From: Mycothermus thermophilus
Taxonomy: Eukaryota; Ascomycota; Sordariomycetes; Sordariales; Chaetomiaceae
DNA: 64,000 nucleotides
Assembly (NCBI GenBank): GCA_011316235.1
Contig: QQBE01000009.1
Span: 868,001 to 932,000, forward strand
Direction of reading: 5' to 3'
Shown in pieces: positions 43,064 to 54,738 of this stretch; within the stretch, counting starts at the first letter, position 1; every line of letters starts with the position of its first letter. A program made the translations under genes and the position numbers. Under the pieces are notes generated by a model that was given only the letters and a program-made list of their open reading frames with translations, made no database searches and was not told where the DNA came from.

Positions 43064-46000
43064 TCACAACGCCTCGATGGCCTTCAACAACACATCCATT
43101 CCCTTCTCATCCACTTCCTCCCTCCCCGCAAGCAGACTCGCCACATCACTCAGAACTCCCAGCGGGATGTAGCATCCCTGCCTGGCCCTGTCCAAACTCT
43201 CCTTCAGCCGGCTCGTATGCTCCCACTCCTTCGCCGCCACCTCGGCCCTTTCCACCACCCGGCTCGGGATCCCGCACATCGACGCGCAGTGCATACCGAA
43301 GCTGCCCTCCGCGACGCCGTCCTCGAGCCGGTACAGGAACGTGACGCGCCTCTCTGCGTCGTCCACCTGGATCCGCATCCTGCGAGCACGCACCTCCGGG
43401 TGGCCTGCAAACTCGGCCGCCAGGGAGTGATAGTGCGTGGCGAAGAAGCCGACGCATCCGATATGCGTCGCAACGTGGTGCAGCACTGCCTGGGCGACCG
43501 CGACGCCGTCGTATGAGGAAGTGCCGCGGCCGAGTTCGTCGAGGATGACGAGCGACCGTGGGGTGGCCTCGGACAGGATCTTTTTGGTTTCCGACAACTC
43601 GACAAAGAAGGTGCTCTGAGCGGCAAAAATGTTGTCGTTGGCGCCGAGACGGGACATGATGCGGTCGACGGGGGTGAGGCGCGCCGAGGCGGCAGGGACG
43701 TGGCAGCCGATCTGGGCCATGATGACCGCGATGCAAGTCTAGGTGGGTGTTAATGACAAGGCGGTTGAGCAGCGGACGGAGAGGGGGAAGGAAGGGGGAT
43801 CTTACCATGCGTAGAATGGTCGATTTACCGGCTGCGTTGGCGCCCGTAAGGAGGTTGATCTTGGCCTCATCCCCGCCGAGCTTGATGTCGTTGGGGATGA
43901 AGTCGGAGACCGTATTGATCATGCAAGGGTGACGGAGCTCCTTGAATTCGACCACGCTGCGCTCGTCATCGACAAAGACAGGTCGGCAGCTGGGGAACCC
44001 CAAGGCGGCCGATGACTTGGCCAGGCTGACCAGGCAGTCCAGCTGAGCAATGATGCGGATGGCTTGCAGCCACACCTCGTAGTCGGTGTCGAACCGCCTA
44101 AAAAACCGGCCCGCCACCTCCTTGGTGATCTGCGAGTGAGTCTCCTCGGCCTCCTGCAACTCGCGAACCAGGTCCTCGAGCTCGCGGAAGTAGTAGCGCT
44201 TGACCGAGGCCGTGGCAGACATCTGGCGCCAGCTGCTGGGGACCTTCACCGCCTTGGGCACCTCGATCTGGTAAATCTCTTTGCCCACGTCTGTGAACTT
44301 GAGCGTCTTGCAACGCAGGTTGGTCTTTTGCCTTTCAAGCAGCGCGTGGAGTTCATCCTTGATGCGCGCGATCTCATCCACGCTGTTGTCAAAGTCTTGC
44401 TCAATTCCACGCTGAGGGATCAGAATCTTTTCATCGCGCGCCTTGGCCCGGTCGAAAGCCGTTTGCCAGTAGCCAAGCGGCTCCTTGAGGTCGGGCATGG
44501 ACGAGATGAGCCGGTCAACCAGGCCGCTGCCACCGCCTTCGCTGCCGAACGAGCGCAGAAGGCCCATGGTATAATCAATCTGTTCGAATCCCTCGAGGAC
44601 GCGAACAAAGTCCTCAGGCTTGCAGGCACCGGCGTGGATTCGCGAGATGAGGCGCTCCAGGTCGGGCATCTTGGCCATCTGAGACGAGAATTTCTGCATG
44701 ATTCCGCGGTCTGCGTTGAGCATATCCACGGCATCGAGACGCTCGTTGATCTTTTGGATATTGCACAACGGGTGGCAGACCCACTGGCGGAAGAGGCGCT
44801 TGCCAAAGGGGGTGATGCAACGGTTCAGCAGACTGAAGAGTGTGCCCTCCGGCCCGCCATTGGCCGTGTTGGCGAAGATCTCAAGGTTGATGAGGCTCTG
44901 GCCGTCGAGAATCAGCGTGCCGTTGCGATGGATAGGGTTGTACCACGTAAAACGGCCCTGCGAGAGCAGGCTCTGGTCAAGCTTGAGCACACGCAGATAG
45001 TGCGTCAAACCGCCGAGCGCCGACATGGCAAGGTCCTTGTCCTTCGCATCAGCGAGGTTCTGGGGCCATGGAGCGTCATCCTCCTTTCCGTCACCGGTGA
45101 AGTAGCCGCTACAGTCGAGCTCGCGCCTGGCCGTGTCGGCCTCCCAAAACTCGGTACCAGGCTTGAGATAGTTCCAAATTGTGGTGGGCCCGGTATTGTT
45201 CTTGAGGATGCGGAGCGCCTTGGTCGACAGACGGCCCTTCTCAAGGAGCAACTCACGGGGTGAGGTTTGAGCGACGAAGGTCTCAAACCGTGTGAGCTCA
45301 ACATCGTCCTCCCACTCAGACAAAAAGAACTGCCCGGTGGCAGCGTCGACGAATGCAATGCCGAAGGCAGGGCGGTCGTCAACCATCGTCTCCTTGATGG
45401 CGGCGCAGTACGTGGCCATGTCATCTTGCAACATGCTGCCATCAACGAGGGTGCCAGCCGTCAAGATGCAAGCCAGCTCACGGCGGATGACCTTGTCGGC
45501 CTTCTTGCCGGCAGTCTCGCGCTCACGCATCTCCTTGCCCAGGGCCGACTCCATCTGGTCGACTCGCGCGACCTTGAAGCCTTTTGCGACGAACTGATTC
45601 ACCCACATGTCGAGCGAGCTCTCAGGGACGCCGACCATGCGCATGTTGACGCGGTCGGTAAGTTTGAGGTCGAACAGCTGGTGGCCGATGGTGGCATCAT
45701 TCTCGTACAGCTCGTAGAACTTGCCCTTCTTGAAGAAGACGACCGTGTCCCACAGGTTTTTCTTGATGTCCCAGTACTGCTTCTCAAAGGGTGAGAAGTT
45801 GCGCTCCGCCAGAGGCGGGATGTAGAGAGTGGTTGGGTCATAGTCTGGATGCCCAGGCGGGTTCTTGTTGGCGTCCAGGATGTTGGCTAGCCAAGGATAC
45901 CTCTCCTCTGGCTCTTTGGTGTGCGGCTTTGGTTTTGGCTTGGGGCCTGTTGGTTTCTGGGTAGTAGGTGCAGGCTGGGCCGCAGTCTCCCTGGGCCGAA

Positions 46001-46853
46001 CATCATCGGGATCGTACTTCCACTTCTGAGCTGTCGAGGTGGCAGGGGGGATATCTTGCATGATCTCTTCGTCATCGTCGGCAACAGGAGAGCCGGTACC
46101 AGGACCGGGGGATGGAGAGAGATTGGTCTTTTTGCGGGGGACAGGCTTGGACGCCGCCCGTTTCCTCTTCTTGGGCCTCGAAGGGGCGTCCGAGTCGTCA
46201 GACACGATGAAGTCGGCCATATCGTCATCATCGTCCTCTGGTTCTTCAGGTTCAACTTCGAATGCGTCATCGTCGTCGTCGTCGTCGTCTCGCACAACAC
46301 GAGCCTTCCGCGGTTGCTTCGACCTGCGATTCATAGTCGCAAACACATCGTCATCGTCGTCATCCGAGGATTCGGCATAGTTGACGACCTTTTTGGCCTT
46401 GCGCGTGGGGCTGCTTGGGAGGATGGGAGTCTCGGTGGTCGACTTTTCCTTCTACATAGATTTAGCATGGGAAGTTTAAAGGAATCGCGGAGTCAGTAGA
46501 GGATTCACCTTGGCGGTGCTGACGTCCCTATTCTCTTGGGAACTCGACGGCTCAGGCTCAATGGCGTCACTACTGGGCACGGGCGTGGTCGTCGAGCGCC
46601 TCGCGACGAGCATCGAGTTGGCACGGGTGGACTCCTGAAGACATCTCGATGACTCGTCCTTTTGGGGGGTTGCCGACGCAGGGGTCTTTGTGGACGGCGA
46701 AGGAGAGGCACCGTTGGCGGATCCGGGTGCTGGTATCTTAGAAAAGAAGCCCAGAATACTCTTTTGCTTGCCCGTCGAGGGAGCCTTCTTGGCCGTCGAG
46801 GAGGTCGGCGTCTTTGCCGGCTTTGCGGGGGTCCGAGCCGCAGCAGCCGTCAT
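43064..46853 (-). CDS. MSH6: DNA mismatch repair protein Msh6
   Basis: MutS homologue that pairs with Msh2 to recognise base mismatches. Three exons (46509-46853, 43806-46451, 43064-43738) give 1221 residues. Near the N-terminus is a PCNA-binding PIP box, QKSILGFF (residues 30-37), followed by a disordered acidic linker. The mismatch-binding domain has FFKKGKFYELYENDATIGHQ, including the Phe-x-Glu motif. The ATPase has LLTGANAAGKSTILRM (Walker A; the GANAAGKS form is as recalled in yeast Msh6), LVILDELGRGTSSYDGVAVA (Walker B/signature), FFATHYHSLA and EGSFGMHCASMCGIP. The second intron falls just after the Walker A segment at LRM|TCIAV. Everything expected is present. Confidence 0.96.
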
Positions 46854-48610
46854 CTTGGTGGTGGATCAGGAGTTAAGTCTAGATGGATGCAATTGGGAGG
46901 CAAACCATGCGATGAAAGCGGGAATGAGACAAACAAACACACGAGCGGAATGGAAGACGAGACAGGACGAGACAAGACAAAAGGGAGGAGCTGATGGGGG
47001 CCTGCCTGATCGAGTGTGGTGGATGGATGGGAAATGGGAACCGATAAAGCAACAACAACCCAGATGAAAACGCGAAGAAACGCGCCTGTCAAATGGAAGT
47101 CGCGTTCTCCGCGTCCCCCGCGTCACCCCCAGCCCTAACCCTTGCTCAGAATCCCTCCTAGTCCAACCCAAGGCCAATCCCAAGCTGCTGGGACCGCCGG
47201 GGACGGCACTTGGGGGCGACCATCTCCACCCGGAATGGAGCCGGCAACCCGGGGGCTTCTTGGCTGCACGTGTCCCCGGGCTCGGTTCACATTCCGTCCT
47301 CCATGACAGCCCCGCCACCTGCGGGACACTCCTCTCGCTTCTCTCGGCAGTTTGTCCCCGAGCACACCATGGATGTGGATGGAGTTGCTTCACCTTACTT
47401 ACATAGGTGACCACTTCCAACCGAGCCCTCCAATTTCATTTATTTTTTTTTATTTATTTCTCAGGATGCTCACGAGCATTCATCTGCATGCAAAGTGCCT
47501 GACCTTACCTGGTACACTAAGTCTGGATGTCCAATGGTCCCCGCCGTCTGTTCGGAACATCACCACCAACCTAGCTGTACGGGTAAATCCTTTGGAGATT
47601 AATAAGCCATGTCATACCAATGAAACGCTAGCAGCAGAAACAACATCAATTCTGAAGTCTCCATCGCCGGCCAGAACCAACCTAGACTGCATGGGCTGGG
47701 TACGGTACTTCACCACCCCATGAGTCGGACCGTTGACTGTGGCCAGCTGTAAGATGCCTCCCTCCCACTAACTGTGAAAGACGGTATGGCTGGTTCGGCA
47801 ACGGTTACCGTGCATCCACTGTCGCCAATGCAACACCAACTTCAACCTTAACCGCACGGCCAAATTTCTCCGATGGATCCTCATAAGTTGCAAATATCCG
47901 TGGTGCAGCCAAGGCCAACGGGTAAATCTCACAAGTCAGTCTATCCGATCGCCATCAGGGCATATGAGCAGAGGCGTTGATCTGAGACCTGCCCACTGCA
48001 ATACAGTAACTGCAATGCAACTCTTGTCCAACGGAGCCTCTGACGCCGAATTGGCGGCCACGGCGTCCTCATGTCCATGGCCCTCTGCTATCTGACCTTC
48101 CCGAGCCCGGCCTGCATAATGCCATCACATCCCGTTCTTCTTGCAGGCCCGTCCCGCCGTGGCCCTTTATGTCTATCTGTCTGTCTGTCTGTCTGTCTGT
48201 CGGCACTCAGTCTGTCGCCGAGCGCATCGCAACTCTTTGGCATCACGTTTCCTTCCCCAGAGCGCGCAAACAGTCTGCCACCTAAGTTTGCCCTGCTTCT
48301 ATTGCAGCTGTCCGCCGACGTGTGACAGCTGCTGTGCCTCTTTGGCTTACTCCAACGTACAGCGCCTGAGATAGGTACCCCAAGTTTAGTGCTTGAGGGG
48401 GGGGGCCTGGAGAGCTCGGCCGGGACACCAAGTTCCCCGCATCAGCCGCCTAGCTCTGGAGACAGCCAGGAGCTTAACGGGGGATTTTTTGTTTATCGGC
48501 CGACGCTTGACACACCGCACCGGCGGTGCGCCCGAGCCTGTGTGCTTGTGTCTCTGCGCGACTCGTGTCTGTCGTGCGCGTGCGTACGCGCGCACCCGGA
48601 TACCGACGAC
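46854..48610. promoter_or_regulatory. Divergent intergenic region MSH6 / Zn2Cys6 factor
   Basis: 1.76 kb, no gene recognised. It includes a GTCT repeat at about 48176-48200 and a G run near 48397-48405. Confidence 0.45.
48176..48200. repeat. GTCT tetranucleotide repeat
   Basis: About six CTGT/GTCT units upstream of the Zn2Cys6 gene. Confidence 0.7.
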
Positions 48611-51300
48611 ATGGAACCACCAGAGAACGATTCTGTCATCGTTGCCGCCGCTCCTCCCCCTCCCCCTCCTGCTCCTGCGCAAGAGACGACAACACCTGCT
48701 CAACCGGCCGCCAATGGAGCTCAAAACTCGCCCCGCGACCAAAACAGCCGCCGCGCTGCCGCTTGTCTTGTGTGCCGCCGCTCCAAGATCAAATGCGAAA
48801 AGGGTCGCTCCCCAGACGACGACCGATGTCAGCGTTGTCTCCAACTAGGCGTCCAATGCATCCGCCCGGACTTCCACGTCGGCCGCCGTAAGGGCGTCAA
48901 GAAGTCAGTAGCCTCCTCATCCTCCCTCCCCCCCCTGAGATCCCCCTCAATCCACTCCCGGAACACGGCTTTCTGACGTTGATTCGCCGCGCAGTAAGCG
49001 GACAGGCCTGGAAAAGGCGTTGCACCAGGTAGAACAGGCCCTGCGACGGTCCGCCTCGGGAGTCGAGGCCACAAAGATTGTCTCAGAGCTGCGTGCCCTC
49101 ATCGGTCCAGGCCCTCACAACAACGGGCTGCAGGTCCTTGGTCAAGACCGATCCATCACCGTCGCTGCCGCAGCCGCCGCCGCCGGCCCTCAGTCTCGCC
49201 GAGAATCTCGCCAGAGCGATGGAATGCTCCCGGACGCTTCTTCCGAAGGCGAAAGCGACATGTCCGACCAAGATGGCATGAGCATGCCGCAAGACTCGAC
49301 GCCATCACAGGGCCATGTAGGCGAGGAGAGCTTAGCCGTCGATGATGCCGAGAACCCCTTGCAATTGCTCGCCAGGGCTTCGGATCTTCATCTCTCTCCC
49401 AAGTCCTGCCCTAACCGTCTTGCCCCGGAATCACCGGTTCACGCCCGTGTTCGTCCGGGTAATCCGGGAGATCGCATCTCCGAGGTTGAAAAGTTCTTCA
49501 AGCTCAGCCAGTTCAGCCTCGACATTGGCCCTGATCTGGACCCCATCAGCCTTGGATTGCTGACCATGGAGGAAGCCGAGACTCTGTTCGCCTTCTTCCA
49601 TCGCAACCTGGCGCATACTCGCTGGGGCCTCGACCCGGTTCTTTACACAGCCGGCTGGACGCGCTCGCGCTCCGCCTTCCTCTTCACCTCCATCGCCGCC
49701 GCCGCCGCCCTCTTCATGCCCCAAGCCGGCGCCCTCTCCCGCCGCCTGTCCAACCACTGCAAGACCCTGGTCAACCGCATCATCCTCGATCGCCACCGCT
49801 CCGTCGAGATTGTGCTTGCCTTCATGGTTAACGTCCCGTGGATGTTCCCTGGAAAACACAGCACCGATGATGAGACGTGCTGGTACGTGTCCATGGCGAC
49901 CACCATGGCCTTGGACCTGTCGCTGCACAAGATCATCGTGCCGCTCGCCTCGCTGAGGGATGGCCTCGGAGGACGCTTTAGTGGCATTGCCCGCGCGGAT
50001 TGTATCGACCCCAAGGTTGCCTTGGCGCTCGATGGGTTTCCCGATGTTGATCCCGCGTCTGAGTTTGGTGTCCGGTTATTGAGGAGGAGAGAGAGGTGTT
50101 GGATAGCCTTGTTTGTGCTGGAACGGGGGTAAGTTGTGTTTGTCTATTTGGTGGTTCTGAAGGCCGTATTGCAAGCTGACGAGCGTCCTGCCTAGGATGT
50201 GTCTGGCGAGAGGTCGCTGCTACACGGTCCCTATCACTCCGATTCTTAGGGCTTGTGATCAGTGGCACCTGTCCAACATTGCCGATACCATGGACGGACA
50301 TTTGGTGTCGATGGCCGTTTTACGGAGAGACTTGGTAGGTCCCGGATGTGGATATTCACAGCATTCTCATGCTGACCAAGCCCACCCCCAGGACGAACTC
50401 TTTGCTTCCATCCGGGCCCTCTGTGATGAGTCCCGCGATGGCAGGGTTGATGGCGCCATGGTCGCCCGGTCGATTCAGATGATGGTGGAAAAGTTCTTTG
50501 ACGAGTGGCATGCCAAATGGGGCATCTCTATTGGCAGCGGGCCTCAGCATCGACTGCCTCCCTACGTCCAAATCCTAGTTACGCACACGCGATTGTCCAT
50601 CTACAGCCTTGTCATCAACCACCCGACCGCCCCGACCGAGGTGCGCCACTTCTTCCACGCGGCGGGCCTTTCGTCGGCGCTCAACGTCATGCGCGCCGCC
50701 ATCCAAGGCGAGGGCCAGCTCTCGAGCATGCCCAACAACACAGCCATCATGATTTCGTTCGCCGCCTGCTTTGCGCTGCGCCTGAGCGGCCAGTTCTCGG
50801 GCAGCTCGAACCTCGCCCCGAGCGTGCGCACCTTGATCGAGGAGACGGCCGAGGTGCTCGAGCGCATCGGGTCCACGACGGAGCACCGCAACGGCATGTC
50901 GACGCTCTACGGCAAGTACCTGAAATACATTGTCAAGAAGGCCGCGGCCGTGGGACCGGCACCTCCGGTCGAGAAGCCCGGACGGCCGCGCGCAGGAATG
51001 CACCCCGAGCTGCTGGCCCATCACCATCCCGCCGCCGCGTACGCGCGGAATGCGAACACCCGCGCCAGCTTCAGCATGGCCGAGCCCATCCACCCGAGCC
51101 CCGCGGTTTCGGCGTTCCTCGAGCAGCCGCCGATGTGGTCCGAACCGATCCAGTTCTCGTCCATGTCCGATGACCAGATCGTCGAGGCGTTGAGCCGCGT
51201 CAACAATGAGTTCGATCCGGGTCTCAGCATGTACCCCTGGGATGATGCGGCCGCGTTGGATTGGCTGAATTGGTCGAACCTGCCCGAGTTTGGGACTTGA
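48611..51300 (+). CDS. Zn2Cys6 fungal transcription factor
   Basis: Four exons (48611-48903, 48995-50128, 50196-50334, 50392-51300) give 824 residues; phases join as VKN|KRTG, ERG|MCLA and RRDL|DELF. The DNA-binding domain is ACLVCRRSKIKCEKG.. with Cys at 52, 55, 62, 73, 76 and 83 (CX2CX6CX10CX2CX6C). It is followed by the linker and short coiled coil GLEKALHQVEQALRRSASGV, suggesting dimer binding. The middle domain has fungal-specific TF features: AETLFAFFHRNLAHTRWGLD, SMATTMALDLSLHKIIV, RRRERCWIALFVLERG, MCLARGR. The acidic, Trp-rich end (YPWDDAAALDWLNWSNLPEF) could be an activation segment. Target pathway unknown; the style recalls Leu3/War1-like regulators but I cannot assign it. Confidence 0.9.
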
Positions 51301-53568
51301 GGGGCGTGACAACTTGGAAAGGAAGAGTGAAACAAGCAAGCAAGCAAGCAAGCAAACCGCCACCCTTCACATGGCAGCCCCCCGCCCGCGCTCGCACCGA
51401 GAGCGTCATGCCGGCCGACCAGCTGGCCCCAACCCGCTCACGACAATCTCAGCCGAGCAGGAGTCCTCATGGCTCGGTGTCCACTACGGGCGCCTTGTAC
51501 GACCTGGCGAAGCAGCAAACGCGTCAGCTCTCACACTTTGGTCCGTTGGGGTCCTCGGCAAATCCATCAGACGGAGATGTGCTGAAACGGGAGTGCAGGC
51601 CAAGTGCTTGAACCCCTGGTTGCGCTCTGGATCCGGTTCTCGGGCATACCGTCTGGTTGTTGGAGAGGCCGGTACATGAACGAGGATGTCGTCTTGCCGT
51701 GGTGGTGTGTGAGAGAGAATTGGTGTGTTTGGCTGCCATGTAACTGGTCGTTTGGCATGTCGGGTCCTACCTTCTCTGTGCCGCTGGTTGACTTTCCTAA
51801 GCAGGGCGTCGGAGGTTACTCACTGCTCAATCTCCGAGATGTTTCATGTCCATACATGGCCCAAAACAGGTCTGATCTGCCAAACGGGCAGAGGAGAGAA
51901 AGGGTTCCATCAGGAGTGAGAACACGGAAGGAGAGAGGGAGGGAGGGAGGGAGCGCTGGACTTATAACCACGCTCCACGCAGAATCAATAATAGCCCGGC
52001 CCAAACTCTCGGGCTCTTTGGTCGCGCACGATGTGGTGGTCGGTATCTACATCCCTACAAGCGAGCCTTTCGGGGGTTCCTGTACCTACCCAAAGCCCGG
52101 ACGCAGTCTGTGTCTGTCGTTTCGTTGTTTTTTTCCCCCGATCGCTCATTGATTTAGGAGCGTGTCCATCCACGTGTGCCCACGCGCCACGTTCTGGAAC
52201 CTAGATCTAGATATCTGTCTCAGGTAGCCACAGAGAGCCACAGAGTGTAATGCAGCCAGCTAGCTAGCTATCTGCTAGCTACGGAGTACAGACCTCCCGG
52301 TGGGCGAGCCACGCACGCAGATAATTAAAATTCCCGATGCATGGGGCGTAACCAGGTCACCAGGTTTTTTTTTTTTTTTTTTTGAGGTATGCTGTGGAGT
52401 GTTAATTTGTTTGTTGGTTGGGAGAGATGAGGTGGAGGTTGGGCTTGTCATGCTTGTGTCAGCTGGACTGATGCATGGGGGTCGGTATTTGGGATATTGA
52501 TGTTGCGATGTTGATGGTTTTGGTGGTTTGGGGGATACAAGCCGAGGCATGGGAGACGAGAAGGTTTGAGGGGAGGGTGGCTCTACGGACATCGAGCATG
52601 GGTAAGGTAGAACTTCATAATAGCATACCAACATGATCATTACCTCTACTCTACGGTGCTTGATGGCATTCCTGGATGGGATTGATGTGGTGCTTTCTTG
52701 CGATGTTTGTCTGTCCACTCTGGTCCGATGAATTCAACTCGTCGGTTCCATCTCGAGATTCAGTGAGTTCAAACATGTCCAATCCTACTACTTTTTGCTG
52801 TATTACATGTGCAATTTGTTCTCTGAGAATTGAGCTCAGAGTGTGTGCGACAAATCCATTGTTGGTTCCTCGACTAAATTCTCGACGTACCTACCCCTAA
52901 GTAGCAACTAACCCCCCCGGTAAGTCCGGCATGGGACACCGAGGGAAGAAAAAACACCGACGGCGAGGGCGGTGGTGATGGTTTGATGTCGGGAGCAACT
53001 TCTAAGCGCCGATGCCAAGACTAAGTAGAAGTATGCCAAGACCGGCAGCGGCTCGCTCGGTTCGGATCGGGACTGTACTGTACCTAAGTAAGTAATCCCC
53101 CTTCCCCACCCTCTCGTCGGCTCCGCACCGCCGAGACGCCGAGACCCCGGACAGGGGTCGGGTTGTTTGCTTGGCTTTCTTGGTTGGTTTCCCGTTCCGG
53201 GTTCCGGCCGAAAGATGGACGTCTTGCCTCGGAAATGAGATGTCAGTGAGAGCACAAGTCGACACCGCACCGCTGGGACACTTGGGAAAGTGAACAGTGC
53301 GATTGCGATTGCAACCTGAAGTGAGACATATTCCCAATTATCATTGGTACCTTCAGGTGGTGTTTACTGTAGGAGGCTTGTCTGGTCAGTTTTGTTGGTT
53401 TTTCTTGTTTACTTTGTCTCACAAGACATGACCCAGCCAGACGGGTCGGGGAAGAGACGAACGGATCCCGAGTCCGTGGTCAAGTCGAAGTTGACCTTGA
53501 AGTACAAAGAAGACGAGACAAGAAGAGCGGCCAAGAAAAAGACGAAAACCGGAACACAAAGTAGCACC
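51301..53568. other. Intergenic after Zn2Cys6 factor
   Basis: 2.3 kb without a supported gene. Repeats include AAGC units (51333-51355), a GGGA stretch (about 51935-51952), a T run of 19 (52365-52383), CTAG-rich words near 52255-52280 and TACGGAGTAC at 52280-52289. Confidence 0.5.
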
Positions 53569-54541
53569 ATGTCCAAACTCTCACCCTCCCTCAAGGCGCT
53601 CATCAACGCGCCCTTCGCGCGTCCCGGCCAAACCCCCGCGCCGCGACACATCCGCGACATCTACGCCCGCATCGCTCGCGAGGCCAGCGAGCGCCGCTAC
53701 GGCTACCGGCCCTGGGTGGCCCTCTCAGTAAGCATTCCTCCTCTCCATCCTCTCATCATTCCTGCCCTTTGACTCACAAGTCAATGTCCCTCCCCAGGCC
53801 GCCGCAACCATCACCCTCAACTCCCCCGCCTCCCTCCTGATCCTGCACTCCCTCGCCTCCACCCTCCCCTCCTCCCCTCTCTCCCCGCTCACCACCTTCG
53901 AACTCCTCCGCGAAATCGGCCTCAAATGCATCTCCTTCAACGGCATCCCGCGCACCATCAACACCCTCGCCGCCTTCCGCGCCGCCCTGGCTTCCGAACC
54001 ATGGTTCTCCCAAACCGCCACCGCCCCAACCCGCCACCCCGGCTCCTCCCCGTCCAACTCCCCAGCCGCCATCGCCGCGCGCGCAAGGAAGCTGTGGACC
54101 AGCATCTACACCCCCTTCGACGCCAAGCTCGAGGCCCGCCTCGCCGAAAGCCACCCGGACCTGCCCGTGCATATCCTGTCCAGCCACTACGGCCCGCTGC
54201 TGTCCGACCCGGAGGACGGGCCAAGGGGCGGGCTGGCGACGGTGGGCAGGACGATGACCAGCGTGGTGGCGATCGCGAGCCTGCGCGCGCAGACGGGCGT
54301 CGGGCCGCAGGTCGTGTCGCATGTGTTTGGGCTGAGGAAGGGGGTGGAGCAGGGGTTGCATAGGGAGGAGTTTTCTGCGGTGGAAGAGGAGGAGGAGGAG
54401 AGGGAGGGGGTGGAGAGGTTGGCGACGGATGAGGGGTGTGAGTGGTTGTTGAGGAGCGTGGATGCGATTGCGGAGGCGATTGGGGAGGAAGGAGGGGGGT
54501 TTGGGAGGTGGGAGGGGAGGGGGAGGGAGGGGAAGTTGTGA
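53569..54541 (+). CDS. AhpD-like (carboxymuconolactone decarboxylase-like) fungal protein
   Basis: Two exons (53569-53727, 53798-54541; GTAAGC..CCCCAG) give 300 residues. Helical segments HIRDIYARIAREASERRYGY, RPWVALSAAATITLNSPASL and FELLREIGLKCISFNGIPRT (then INTLAAF) look like the AhpD-like helical fold of uncharacterised ascomycete proteins. The redox CxxC of true AhpD is missing; only one Cys is present in the core motif, so peroxidase activity is doubtful. The C-terminus (ATDEGCEWLLRSVDAIAEAI) is acidic with an eight-Glu cluster and ends in a Gly-rich tail. Gene identity as coding is well supported by composition and splice sites; function is not known. Confidence 0.75.
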
Positions 54542-54738
54542 GGATGTGTACGTAGGGTATGTAGTTAGCATGGCGAAGGGGGATAGATTTGACGGAGGAG
54601 GCCGGTGTGCGTGTTGAGGTAGATGAGTGGTGGATGGGATAAGGGCCTTGATCAGCCTGTGTATATACATACCAAGTTAATACCGCAAATAGATTCCCGC
54701 CTGTAAATAATTTTGAGGAACCACTCACCTGGCTCCTG

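Noticed and set aside
42725..43516. Plus-strand open frame over the 3' part of MSH6
   Set aside because: Shadow of the MSH6 ATPase domain coding strand.
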